A DNA stretch of 64,000 nt from Streptacidiphilus jeojiense (GTDB lineage: Bacteria > Actinomycetota > Actinomycetes > Streptomycetales > Streptomycetaceae): positions 62,001 to 126,000 of the forward strand of contig NZ_JOEH01000026.1 in assembly GCF_000719095.1 (NCBI RefSeq). Direction: 5' to 3'. Made by a program: the position numbers and the translations under genes. A model generated the notes under the pieces. The model was not told the DNA's origin and searched no databases. It saw only the letters and a list, made by a program, of their open reading frames with translations. Shown here in pieces: positions 52,944-61,522 of the stretch; position 1 is the stretch's first letter; every line of letters starts with the position of its first letter.

Positions 52944-54319
52944 CACGGCCTCCTTTCCTGTTGCCGCGGCTCCTGCTCCCGCGGCGCCTGCTCCCGGGGC
53001 AGCCAGCGCGGCAGCGCGGCCAGCAGCGGCAGGCCCAGCGCGCATTCGGCCGCCAGCCAGGCGACGCCTACGCCGGTGACGCCGAAGCGGGGGATCAGCA
53101 GCACGCTGAGGCCCAGGACCAGCACGCACAGCAGCGCCTGCAGCAGCACCACCCAGCCGAGCCGGCGGCGCGCCCTGGCCACGTCGATCGCCACGCTCAG
53201 CACCAGGTTGGGCAGCGCGGACAGGGCCAGCAGCCGAAGCAGGGCGGTCCCGTGCCGGGCGTACTGGGGGCCGAACAGGCCCAGCAGCCAGGGCGCGGCC
53301 AGCACCATCACCGTCGCGGCGGCGGCGATCAGCACCGCGTTGTGGCGCAGCACCCGTCGGGCGTGCTCGACCAGCCGCTCCGGGGCCCGCGCCGCCTCCA
53401 CCAGCAGCGAGCTGCCCATGTTGTAGGCCACCAGGAAGAGCGTGTAGGCGATCACCCAGGCCAGCGAGAGGTAGGCGCTGCCCTCCGGACCGAGCCGGTT
53501 CAGCACCAGCAGCGGCACCACGTTGTAGGCGGCCAGCCGGAACTGCGCGCCGACGTAGTCGGCGGCCGCGTAGCCGACCAGCCGCTGCGGCGCGGGGGCG
53601 TCCAACTGGGCCCGCCGGTGGGCCGGGACGGCGCTGCGGAACAGGAAGACATTGGTCACCACCAGCGCGGTGAGCAGCGCCGCGACCCAGGAGGCGAGGA
53701 TCCCGGCGTCCAGCGCCAGCGTGCCGCAGAGCGCCAGCAGCGCCGCCTTCACCGCGGCGAACAGCGCGTTCTCGCCGAGCACCCATCCGGGCCTGCGCAG
53801 TCCGGTGAGGGCGCCGTCCTGGAGCACGAAGATCGAGTAGCCGGCGGCCCCCAGCGTGAAGCAGACCGCGACCAGCGGTCGGCGCAGGTAGTCCAGGCCC
53901 GGCGCGAGTTGGGGCACCAGCAGCAGGAAGGCCACCGCGACCACCGTGCTGAACAGTGCGGCGGCCAGGTAGCAGCGCAGCGCCAGCCGTCCGGCGTGCG
54001 CCCCGGCGGCCGGGACGAAGCGCACCAGCACGTCGGCCAGGTTGAGCTGGCCGATCCCGGACAGCAGCATCACCGCCGACAGCGCGGCGTAGCTGCGGCC
54101 CACGGTCGCGGTGTCGTACCAGGTGGTGGCGAGCACCCAGAAACCGGCGCCGAGGGCTGCGGCCAGCAGCGAACTCAGGGTCAGCACATGGCCGTTGCGC
54201 AGCAGCGGCTCGCCGTCCAGAGCCGTCCGCAGCCGGGCCGGCAGCAGTGCCGGGCGCCGGGCCGGCCGGGGCAGCGCGGCCGGGACCGGCGTGCCGGGGG
54301 TCTCCACGCGGGTGGTCAT
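52943..54319 (-). CDS. Wzx-like polysaccharide flippase (MOP superfamily)
   Basis: A 458-residue integral membrane protein with about 12-14 helices, such as GHVLTLSSLLAAALGAGFWVLATTW, YLAAALFSTVVAVAFLLLVPQLA and VVLLQALLCVLVLGLSVLLIPRFGVTG. Charged Arg residues lie within loops, in the pattern of the oligosaccharidyl-lipid exporter family. It should flip lipid-linked repeat units across the membrane for assembly outside. A cytoplasmic Arg/Pro/Glu-rich tail (EQAPREQEPRQQERRP) ends it. Six bases separate it from the upstream glycosyltransferase stop. Confidence 0.88.
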   Translation of the reverse strand: MTTRVETPGTPVPAALPRPARRPALLPARLRTALDGEPLLRNGHVLTLSSLLAAALGAGFWVLATTWYDTATVGRSYAALSAVMLLSGIGQLNLADVLVRFVPAAGAHAGRLALRCYLAAALFSTVVAVAFLLLVPQLAPGLDYLRRPLVAVCFTLGAAGYSIFVLQDGALTGLRRPGWVLGENALFAAVKAALLALCGTLALDAGILASWVAALLTALVVTNVFLFRSAVPAHRRAQLDAPAPQRLVGYAAADYVGAQFRLAAYNVVPLLVLNRLGPEGSAYLSLAWVIAYTLFLVAYNMGSSLLVEAARAPERLVEHARRVLRHNAVLIAAAATVMVLAAPWLLGLFGPQYARHGTALLRLLALSALPNLVLSVAIDVARARRRLGWVVLLQALLCVLVLGLSVLLIPRFGVTGVGVAWLAAECALGLPLLAALPRWLPREQAPREQEPRQQERRP

Positions 54320-54325
54320 GGCAGG

Positions 54326-55723
54326 TCAGCCTCCGGCCCCGAGCCGCCGGGCGCTGCGCGAGGCGCGCAGGTAGCCCAGCGGCCCGTACAGCAGGCCCTG
54401 CACCTCCAGCAGCGAGAGCCGGCGGGACCAGCCGTCGTGCTGCGCGGTGGCGTCCCGGCGGCGGGTGGCGGCGTAGTGCACGCCGCGGGGCAGCCGGCGG
54501 GCCAGCGCCGGCAGCATGGCCGGCTCGTGGGCGACCGCGGCGGCCAGGAAGGCCCCGAAGCCGGCGCCGTAGCCGAACGCCTGCGCGGGCAGCGCGTCCG
54601 GATCCTGGCTCGGGCGGTGCCAGACCACGGCGTCGGGCTGGTAGGCGAGGGTGGCCCCGGCGACCAGGGCGCGGAAGAAGCCGAGCAGGTCGTCGCCGCC
54701 GCGGGCGGCGGTGCCGGTGCCGGTGGCCGGGTCGAAGCCGCCCATGGTGTGCAGCAGCCCGGTCCTGAAGGCCATGTTGGCCCCGGAGCCGAACCGGCCC
54801 GCGGTGAACGGGAACAGCGGGTCTCCGGGCGGGTCGGCCAGCGACCAGGTGCGCATGGTGAAGCCCTTGTCGTAGCCGCCGTGCCGCTGCAGGTCGGCCT
54901 GCGCCCTGGTCTCCAGCTCGGCGGGCAGGATCAGCCCGGTGACGCAGCCGATCCGGTCCGAGGCGGCGAAGGTCTCGGCGATCGCGGCGGGCCAGTCCGG
55001 GTCGACCAGGGTGTCGTCGTCGGTGAAGGCGGTGATGGCGCCGGTGACCTCGGCCAGCGCCCGGTTGTGCGCCCGGGCCAGCCCGGCGACCGGCTCGCGC
55101 AGGTAGCGGATCCGTCCGCGGTAGCGTCCCTGGACCATGGCCCGGGCCTCGTCGTCCTGCGGCGCGTTGTCCACCACCAGGACCTCCAGCCGCGGGTAGC
55201 CGGTGCGCAGCAGCGAGTCCAGGCACTGCCGCAGCGCGCGGACCCGGTTGTGGGTGGCGACCACCACGCTGATCGCGGGCGGGTCCCGCAGCACCAGGCT
55301 GCGGGCCAGTCGGCACGGGTGCGCCGCGGCCGCGTCCCCGCCGGGCAGCCGGCCGAGGACCGGTCGGCCGACGGCGGGTTCCCGGGCGGCCAGCGCCCGG
55401 GCGTCGGCCGCGCGGTGCGCGGCGACGGCGCCGGACAGTTCCCGGCAGACGGCGCGGGCCAGCGCCCGGCGGGCGTAGCCGGGGTCGCCGGGCGGGCTGG
55501 TGACGGTGAGCACGCCCAGCGGGTGGCCGTGCAGCCGGGCCAGCACCAGCACCCGTCCGCGCGGATCGACCGGCCCGGCGCTCGCGGGGGAGTGCAGCCG
55601 GTCCGGGTCGTCCAGGTCGAGGTCGAGCACGCGGACCGGGGTGTAGGGGCAGTCCTGGGTGTCCGGTCCGGGCGGGATCGCGACGGTGCTGCGCTGCCGG
55701 CCGCCGCCCTGCCGGCCGTTCAT
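54326..55723 (-). CDS. family 2 glycosyltransferase with extra N-terminal domain
   Basis: A 465-residue enzyme. Residues 1 to about 145 form an unassigned N-terminal domain (VRVLDLDLDDPDRLHSPASAGPVDPRGRVLVLARLHGHPLG). The GT-A domain starts at ISVVVATHNRVRALRQCLDSLL (about 151-172), with AHNRALAEVTGAITAFTDDDTLVDPDW carrying the DDD metal site and GGDDLLGFFRALVAGA the later acidic motif. Similar two-part proteins occur in mycofactocin-type and exopolysaccharide loci. It overlaps the next-upstream gene by ATGA. Confidence 0.9.
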   Translation of the reverse strand: MNGRQGGGRQRSTVAIPPGPDTQDCPYTPVRVLDLDLDDPDRLHSPASAGPVDPRGRVLVLARLHGHPLGVLTVTSPPGDPGYARRALARAVCRELSGAVAAHRAADARALAAREPAVGRPVLGRLPGGDAAAAHPCRLARSLVLRDPPAISVVVATHNRVRALRQCLDSLLRTGYPRLEVLVVDNAPQDDEARAMVQGRYRGRIRYLREPVAGLARAHNRALAEVTGAITAFTDDDTLVDPDWPAAIAETFAASDRIGCVTGLILPAELETRAQADLQRHGGYDKGFTMRTWSLADPPGDPLFPFTAGRFGSGANMAFRTGLLHTMGGFDPATGTGTAARGGDDLLGFFRALVAGATLAYQPDAVVWHRPSQDPDALPAQAFGYGAGFGAFLAAAVAHEPAMLPALARRLPRGVHYAATRRRDATAQHDGWSRRLSLLEVQGLLYGPLGYLRASRSARRLGAGG

Positions 55724-56580
55724 CGCTGCGCCGCCGTGAGCGGGGCCGCCGGCCGGGCGCCGGGGCGCTCGGCGATCAGGGTGCGCAGCACCCGGCGGCC
55801 GTCCGAGACCGCGTGCAGGTGCGAACGGCCGTTGCGGCGCGGGAGTTCGAGGCTGGGGACCTCGGCGATGCGCAGGCCCGAGCGCAGTGCGTGGGCGATC
55901 ATCTCGGCCTCGATCTCGAAGCCGGTGGACCGCAGGTCCAGCTCGTCCAGGAAGCTGCGCCGGAAGGCGCAGTAGCCGTAGCAGAGGTCGGTCAGCACGG
56001 TGTCGTAGAGCCGGTTGACGACCGCCAGCAGGGCCCGGTTGCCGAGCGAGCGGATGGCGGTGAGGTCCAGCGAGCCGCCGCCGGCGACGTACCGGGAGCC
56101 CTTGACGAAGTCGTAGCCGTTGTCCAGGAAGTGCAGGTAGTGCGGGATCTCGCCGGGCGACATGCTGCCGTCGGCGTCCAGCATCACCACGTACTCGCCG
56201 GTCGCGGCCGCGAAGCCGGTGCGCAGCGCGTTGCCCTTGCCGGCGCCGCGCTGCGGGACGCTGCGCACGTTCGGCAGGCAGTGCGCCGCCATCCGCAGGG
56301 TCGCGTCGCGGGAGTCCCCGTCGACCAGGATGACCTCGTCCACGCAGGACGGGATCTGTTCGAAGACCCAGGGGATGTTGCGGGCCTCGTTGCGGGCCGG
56401 CACCACCAGACTGACGGTGTGTCGGGGCGCGGGCGGGTCGTCCTGGCGCCTCAGCGGGTGCGGTGCGGGTGGGCGGTCGGCGACGCGGTCGGTGCTGCGG
56501 CGCCCCGCCCCGCGGTCACCGGCGCGCCGGTCGCTGTGGACGCCGACCCGGCGTTCGATTCTGGGCAGGGTGGTACTCAT
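55720..56580 (-). CDS. family 2 glycosyltransferase, dolichol-phosphate-mannose-synthase-like
   Basis: A 286-residue GT2 enzyme without transmembrane helices. The first 50 residues are basic and disordered (RRVGVHSDRRAGDRGAGRRSTD). The catalytic part starts VSLVVPARNEARNIPWVFEQIP, with DEVILVDGDSRDAT, GKGNALRTGFAAATGEYVVMLDADGSMSPGEIPHYL (metal DAD) and TGFEIEAEMIAHALRSGLRIAEVP, as in DPM1/GtrB enzymes that load a polyprenyl-phosphate. It is the first gene of the five-gene minus-strand operon; GGAGAGG precedes the ATG. Confidence 0.92.
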   Translation of the reverse strand: MSTTLPRIERRVGVHSDRRAGDRGAGRRSTDRVADRPPAPHPLRRQDDPPAPRHTVSLVVPARNEARNIPWVFEQIPSCVDEVILVDGDSRDATLRMAAHCLPNVRSVPQRGAGKGNALRTGFAAATGEYVVMLDADGSMSPGEIPHYLHFLDNGYDFVKGSRYVAGGGSLDLTAIRSLGNRALLAVVNRLYDTVLTDLCYGYCAFRRSFLDELDLRSTGFEIEAEMIAHALRSGLRIAEVPSLELPRRNGRSHLHAVSDGRRVLRTLIAERPGARPAAPLTAAQR

Positions 56581-56985
56581 GGCGGACGACCTCTCCGTAC
56601 GCAGGGCGCGAGGAGAGTTCGGACGGGCGGCCGGGTGCGGCCGCAGGAGCGGACTCGGCGGCCGTTGCGCCGGTGACGGGAATCGGGGACCGTGTCGGCG
56701 TTGACCGCTTCCTCGCGAGGAAGGTGCTCCAGCTCTCGACTGAAGCGGTCGACTGGGGCAGCGGGCCCGGAACGGGCGGTCTGCCACGGACGTCACGGGG
56801 ACGCCGCTCGGCCTCGGACGCCGAAGCGCCAACTGAGACTGGCAAATGTACTGTCCACGAACGGCGGTGCCGGTGTGGCGGCAGGTCGATCGCGGTGCCA
56901 GGGGTTCATCATCGACGCGGAACCCCGTCGGAGTCAAGTGATATCGGCCAAAATCTTCTGGTACATGCTGATTTGGGCGTTTCCG
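56581..56985. promoter_or_regulatory. 405-base intergenic region upstream of the glycosyltransferase operon
   Basis: This holds the promoter of the minus-strand operon and the 3' side of the c-di-GMP gene. It contains a perfect 16-bp palindrome, CTTCCTCGCGAGGAAG (56708-56723), and a GCCA-N8-TGGC symmetry near 56829. The part from 56840 to 56985 is AT-richer. I found no convincing gene or known riboswitch in it. Confidence 0.45.
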
Positions 56986-59103
56986 CTACCGGGTCAGTCC
57001 GCTTTCGGCGATGCGGCGGGAGATCTCGCCCGGCCGGACCGGCCTGCCGTAGTGCCACCCCTGCGCCCAGTCGCAGCCCATCGCCCGCAGCCGCTGGGCA
57101 TGGGCCTCGGTCTCGACCTCCTCGGCGGTGACGGTCAGCCCCAGCGTGTGCGCCAGCGAGACCACGCCGCCGACGATCCGCCAGCCCAGCGCCTCGTCCC
57201 GGTCCGGGTCGTTCAGGTCGCCGATGAAGGAGCCGGCGATCTTCAGTCCGGAGACCGGCAGGTCCCGCAGGTAGGACAGGTTGGACCAGCCGGTGCCGAA
57301 GTCGTCGATGGCCAGCGAGACGCCCATGCCCACCAGGTCGTGCAGCGTCTTCAGTGACTCGTCGTCGCGCCCGACCACGGCGCTCTCGGTGATCTCCAGC
57401 TGCAGCCGGTGCGGGTCCAGACCGGTGCCGCTCAGGATCCGGGCGACATCGGTCACCAGGCCCGGGGCGCGCGTCTGCCGTCCGGCCACGTTGACGTTGA
57501 CCTGCGGCGCGGCGGCGCCGAACCGGCGCACCCAGGAGGCGGCCTGGCCGCAGGCCTGCTCCAGCACCCAGCGGCCCAGCGGCATGATCACGCCGGTCTC
57601 CTCCGCCGTGGCCACGAACTCGTCCGGGCCCAGCACCCCGAACTGCGGGTGCCGCCAGCGCAGCAGGGCCTCGACCGCGACCAGCGAGCCGTCCGACAGC
57701 GCGCACAGCGGCTGGTAGTCGACGAAGAACTCGCCCCGGTCCATGGCGGTCGGCATCCGGACCGAGACGGCGTAGCGGCTGACCGAGAGGGCGTTGCGGC
57801 CCGGGTCGAACACGGTCCAGCGGCCGCGGCCCTCCTCCTTGGCCCGGTACAGCGTCAGATCTGCCGCCCGCACGGCCGCCATCGGGGTGGTGGTGGCGAC
57901 GGTGCGCTCCAGCACCCCGACGCTGGCCCCCACCGACAGCTGGTTGTCGCCGACCGCCATCGGCCGGCTGAGCGCGTCCAGCACCGTCTTGGCCACCGAA
58001 ACCGCCTGCTGCTCGCCGCGGCAGTGCTCCAGCAGCACCACGAACTCGTCGCCGCCCAGCCGGGCCAGCAGGTGGCCGGTGGGGGCGAGCGCCCCGGCCA
58101 GCCGTCCGGCCACCGCGGTCAGCAGCTGGTCCCCGGCCTCGTGGCCGAGGCTGTCGTTGATCACCTTGAAGCCGTCTAGGTCGATGTAGCACAGGCCGAG
58201 CCTGGCGCCCGGGGCCGGATCCTCGAACAGCGCCTCCAGCCGCTCGAAGAACGCCGCGCGGTTGGGCAGCCCGGTCAGCGCGTCGTGGGTGGCCTGGTAG
58301 CGCAGCCGCTCCTGCAGCCGGTAGCGGTCGGTGATGTCCTCCAGCATCGCCACCTGGTACTGCGGCTTGCCGTCCTCGTCGCGGATCAGCGAGACCGTCA
58401 GGTTGGTCCAGACGACCTCGCCGTCCGCCCGGTAGTAGGGCTTGTCGACCTGGAACCGGTTGCGTTCGCCGCTGATCAGCTCCGCGTAGGCCTCCCACAC
58501 GCCCGGGGTGTCCTCCGGGTGCACCAGGTCGTCGACCCGGCGCCCCTCCAGGTCCTCGGTGCGCGCGCCGAACAGCTCCACCAGGGACGGGTTGACCTCC
58601 AGGATCCGGCCCTCCAGGTCACCGATCCCGATGCCGATGGCGGCGCTCTCGAACAGCGCCCGGAACCGCGCCTCCGAGGCGTTCAGCGCCCGCTCCGCGC
58701 CCTGCCGGGCGGTGTCGGCGGCCAGCCGGATGCTCTCCTGCTCGTGCAGGGTCTGCTCGCGCAGCGTCACCGCCCAGCCGACCGCGAACGCCCCGGCCAG
58801 CTCGGGACCGCGGCCCTCGGCCAGCGGCGGCTCCTGCACCAGCTCCACGACGCGGGCCAGCATCCCCGGGTCGGTGTAGTGGGCGTGCACCAGCAGCGCG
58901 CCGACCTCCTCGGCCAGCGCCGGGTCGAACGGGTCCTCGTTCCTGGCCCGGTGCAGCAGTGCGGTGGTCCTGGCCACCAGCCGGCGCTTGGTGCCCGGGG
59001 TGAGCGTGCCGCCGTGGTCGCCGACGCGGCCGTGCAGCAGCGCGGCCCACGCCTCCGCGAATCGGTCGGTGGCGCTGGGGGCCTGCTGCGGTGCGGCGTT
59101 CAC
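56986..59103 (-). CDS. PAS-GGDEF-EAL cyclic-di-GMP turnover protein
   Basis: A 705-residue cytosolic regulator with the layout of Streptomyces RmdB. The N-terminal helical domain (1 to about 130) is unassigned. PAS is at about 140-262 (NASEARFRALFESAAIGIGIGD). GGDEF is at about 270-435 with an intact RLGGDEFVVLL (350-354 core) but no RxxD inhibitory site. EAL is at about 450-700 with EALLRW (478-483), NVNVAG, LEITES, DDFGTG (600-605) and AEEVET (660-665). The KID motif reads LKIAGSF (Asp to Ala), so phosphodiesterase strength is uncertain. GTG start overlapping the methyltransferase stop. It probably sets c-di-GMP for development and perhaps the adjacent polysaccharide genes. Confidence 0.9.
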   Translation of the reverse strand: MNAAPQQAPSATDRFAEAWAALLHGRVGDHGGTLTPGTKRRLVARTTALLHRARNEDPFDPALAEEVGALLVHAHYTDPGMLARVVELVQEPPLAEGRGPELAGAFAVGWAVTLREQTLHEQESIRLAADTARQGAERALNASEARFRALFESAAIGIGIGDLEGRILEVNPSLVELFGARTEDLEGRRVDDLVHPEDTPGVWEAYAELISGERNRFQVDKPYYRADGEVVWTNLTVSLIRDEDGKPQYQVAMLEDITDRYRLQERLRYQATHDALTGLPNRAAFFERLEALFEDPAPGARLGLCYIDLDGFKVINDSLGHEAGDQLLTAVAGRLAGALAPTGHLLARLGGDEFVVLLEHCRGEQQAVSVAKTVLDALSRPMAVGDNQLSVGASVGVLERTVATTTPMAAVRAADLTLYRAKEEGRGRWTVFDPGRNALSVSRYAVSVRMPTAMDRGEFFVDYQPLCALSDGSLVAVEALLRWRHPQFGVLGPDEFVATAEETGVIMPLGRWVLEQACGQAASWVRRFGAAAPQVNVNVAGRQTRAPGLVTDVARILSGTGLDPHRLQLEITESAVVGRDDESLKTLHDLVGMGVSLAIDDFGTGWSNLSYLRDLPVSGLKIAGSFIGDLNDPDRDEALGWRIVGGVVSLAHTLGLTVTAEEVETEAHAQRLRAMGCDWAQGWHYGRPVRPGEISRRIAESGLTR

Positions 59104-59906
59104 GATCGGCGTCCCACGCCCACCATGCCGACCATCCGCTCCGGATGGGCCTCCACCGCTGCCGGGTTCTCCGGGTGCCACTCGGAGAAGTAGACGACGC
59201 CCGGCTCGACCAGCTCGAAGCCGTTGAACAGGGCGGTGATCCGCTCGCGGTTGCGCATGGTCAGCGGGGTCGGTGTGCGGGCGTAGAGGTCCTGGTGCGG
59301 GCCGGCCTGGTCGGGGCGGCCCTCCAGGCCGGCGTGCGAGAGCGCCAGCATGCTGCCGGGCGGCACCGCACTGTGCAGTCTGCGGACGATCCCTTCCGGG
59401 TCCTCCTCGTCGGTGATGAAGTGCAGCACCGCGACCAGCAGCACCGCGATCGGCTCGCCGGGCGCCAGCAGGTCGGCGACGGCGGGTTCGGCGAGTAGGC
59501 CCTCGACGTCGCGCATGTCGGCCTCGACGACCTCGCTGAGCGGGTCGTCCTTGAGCAGCAGGCGGCTGTGCGCCACCGCGACCGGGTCGCGGTCCACGTA
59601 CACCACCCGGGCGTCGGGGGTCACCTCGCGGGCGATCTCGTGCACCGCGCCGAAGGTCGGGATCCCGGAGCCGATGTCCAGGAAGCGGGAGACGCCCTGC
59701 TCGGCCATGTACTGCACCGCGCGGCGCAGGAAGGCGCGGTTGGCCCTCATGATGTCGGGCAGTTCCGGCCACAGCTCGATCGCCTTGCGGGCCATCGCCC
59801 GGTCGACGGCGAAGTTGTGCGAGCCGCCGAGGTAGTAGTCGTACACCCGGGCAGCGTTCGGCTTGTCCAGGTCCGTGCCTGCGGGGACCCACTTCGGTCG
59901 CGACAT
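59100..59906 (-). CDS. DUF574/SAM-dependent methyltransferase-like protein
   Basis: A 268-residue member of the large actinobacterial DUF574 family: start PAGTDLDKPNAARVYDYYLGGSHNFAVDR is the family signature, then RFLDIGSGIPTFGAVHEIAR (SAM loop), ARVVYVDRDPVAVAHSR, PIAVLLVAVLHFITDEEDPEGIV and FSEWHPE. The biochemical role of most members is unknown. Its stop overlaps the GTG of the c-di-GMP gene by four bases (GTGA), so the two are made together. Confidence 0.9.
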   Translation of the reverse strand: MSRPKWVPAGTDLDKPNAARVYDYYLGGSHNFAVDRAMARKAIELWPELPDIMRANRAFLRRAVQYMAEQGVSRFLDIGSGIPTFGAVHEIAREVTPDARVVYVDRDPVAVAHSRLLLKDDPLSEVVEADMRDVEGLLAEPAVADLLAPGEPIAVLLVAVLHFITDEEDPEGIVRRLHSAVPPGSMLALSHAGLEGRPDQAGPHQDLYARTPTPLTMRNRERITALFNGFELVEPGVVYFSEWHPENPAAVEAHPERMVGMVGVGRRS

Positions 59907-60027
59907 GTGCTGGACCTCTCCGGCCTGGGCGGGTGGACGTGGACAGTAAAAGCCTCCTACTAGCCCATACGTGGTGCAACCCGCAGAATTCCTCGCCCTT
60001 GTCCGGCGACGCGGTGAGGTCGGAGGG

Positions 60028-60492
60028 TCACCCGGCGTTCGAGGGGGCGGGTCGGTCGGGGGCGGACAGGAGCGTCTGCAGGGTGAGGACCAGTCGGTCC
60101 GCGTCCCGGGCGGCGAGTGGAGCGAGGAACTGACGTTCCATCTCCTCGCGTGCGCGCTCGGCTCCGCGCAGGCAGTCCTGGCCGGCCGGGGTCAGCTGGA
60201 CGGTGTTCTTCCGGCGGTCCTGCTCGCTGCGGCGGCGCTCGACGAGCCCCTTGTGCTCCAGGGCGTCGACCAGCGCCACCATCGTGGTGCGGTCGACGCC
60301 GAGTCGGCCCGCCGCCTCCAGCTGGGACAGCGGGTTCTGCGCCGTGAGCACCACCAGGACCGCCAGTTCGCGGCCGTCGATGCCGAACGGCGCCAGTGCC
60401 CGTGCGGACTGCTCCGCCAGCCGCAGTTGCACGTGCTTGAGCAGATAGCCGAGTCGGGAGGCGAGGGCCTCGGAGGTTGCGTCGCCCGTCAT
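60028..60492 (-). CDS. MarR-family regulator
   Basis: A 154-residue winged-helix repressor: helix 1 SRLGYLLKHVQLRLAEQSARAL, DGRELAVLVVLTAQNPLSQLEAAGRLGVDRTTMVALVDALEHKGLVERR (recognition helix), wing SEQDRRKNTVQLTPAGQ, then a dimerisation helix. It is divergent from a luciferase-like oxidoreductase across 91 bases with a large palindrome, so self- and neighbour-regulation is likely. The ligand may be a phenolic or oxidant, as for many MarR proteins. Confidence 0.92.
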   Translation of the reverse strand: MTGDATSEALASRLGYLLKHVQLRLAEQSARALAPFGIDGRELAVLVVLTAQNPLSQLEAAGRLGVDRTTMVALVDALEHKGLVERRRSEQDRRKNTVQLTPAGQDCLRGAERAREEMERQFLAPLAARDADRLVLTLQTLLSAPDRPAPSNAG

Positions 60493-60512
60493 GGCTGCAG
60501 CGTATCCGAGAC

Positions 60513-60546
60513 CTGATGGTCAGCAGTGCTGACGATCAGCTATGGT
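60513..60546. promoter_or_regulatory. MarR operator and overlapping promoter
   Basis: Perfect inverted repeat GTCAGCA-G-TGCTGAC (60519-60533). With outer arms CTGAT and ATCAG it makes a 27-bp near-palindrome (60513-60539). The plus-strand promoter TGGTCA-18-TATGGT (60517-60546) overlaps it, so bound MarR would block the oxidoreductase gene. Confidence 0.7.
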
Positions 60547-60583
60547 GACGGTAGTCTTCGAGCTGAAGGGCGCGTGACCACCC

Positions 60584-61522
60584 ATGACCGTGACATTCGG
60601 AATCAAGACCACCCCGATGCGGGTGGAGTACGCGGACATCCTGCGGGTGTGGCAGGAGGCCGACGGCCTGCCGGAGATCGCGGACGCCTGGCTGTGGGAC
60701 CACCTGCTGCCGATCGCCGGTCCCAGGGATGGGCAGGTCCTGGAGGGGTGGACACTGCTCAGTGCGCTGGCGGCGCAGACCCGACGGCTGCGGCTGGGGC
60801 TGCTGGTGACGAGCAACCGGATCCGCGAGCCCGCCGTCCTCGGCAAGATCGCCACGACCGTGGACGTGATCTCCGGGGGTCGCCTGGTGATGGGCCTCGG
60901 CGTCGGCGGGACCCACCAGCCGCCCGACGCCGGAGGCATCGCGGGGGAGAACCCGGCCGCCGCTGAGTACGACGCCTACGGGCTGACCCTGGTGCCGCCG
61001 GCCGAGGGCATCGCCCGCCTGGCCGAGACCGTCGCCATCCTCAAGCGGATGTGGACCCAGGAGGTCTTCGACTTCCACGGGCGGTACTACACCCTCAAGG
61101 GCAACCGCAACGAGCCCAAGCCGGTCCAGCGCCCGGGCCCGCCACTGCTGATCGGCGGGTGGGGGACCCGGACCCTGCGCCTGGTCGCCGAACACGCGGA
61201 CATCTGGAACATCCCCGGCCCGCCGCACAACACCCTCGACTACATCCGCGAACGCAGCGGCGTCCTGGACGCGCACTGTGCCGCGATCGGGCGGGATCCG
61301 CGGACGATCACCCGCTCGGTGCAGTACATCGTCAACTACGACGACCCCGCCGGTGACCGCGCGGCCGTCCGGGGCCTGATCGACGCCGGCCTGACCCACA
61401 TCGTGCTGAGCCTGCGCAGCCCCTACCCGCCGCAGGTCGCGCAGTGGCTGGTCGAGGCGATCATCGCGCCCCTGGGCGGAGGTCGGCGGATCCGGACGAA
61501 CGGACCCGTAACGGCCTCGTAA
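60584..61522 (+). CDS. luciferase-like (LLM) flavin/F420-dependent oxidoreductase
   Basis: A 312-residue TIM-barrel oxidoreductase of the F420/FMN LLM class: VTFGIKTTPMRVEYADILRVW, IADAWLWDHLLPIAG, RRLRLGLLVTSNRIREPAVLGKIATTVDVISGGRLVMGLGVGG (about 67-109) and PPLLIGGWGTRTLRLVAEHADIWNIPG (about 185-211). The W(D/G)HL and AEHADIWN motifs favour the F420-dependent branch over bacterial luciferase. It is under the divergent MarR repressor. The substrate is unknown. Confidence 0.9.
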   Translation: MTVTFGIKTTPMRVEYADILRVWQEADGLPEIADAWLWDHLLPIAGPRDGQVLEGWTLLSALAAQTRRLRLGLLVTSNRIREPAVLGKIATTVDVISGGRLVMGLGVGGTHQPPDAGGIAGENPAAAEYDAYGLTLVPPAEGIARLAETVAILKRMWTQEVFDFHGRYYTLKGNRNEPKPVQRPGPPLLIGGWGTRTLRLVAEHADIWNIPGPPHNTLDYIRERSGVLDAHCAAIGRDPRTITRSVQYIVNYDDPAGDRAAVRGLIDAGLTHIVLSLRSPYPPQVAQWLVEAIIAPLGGGRRIRTNGPVTAS

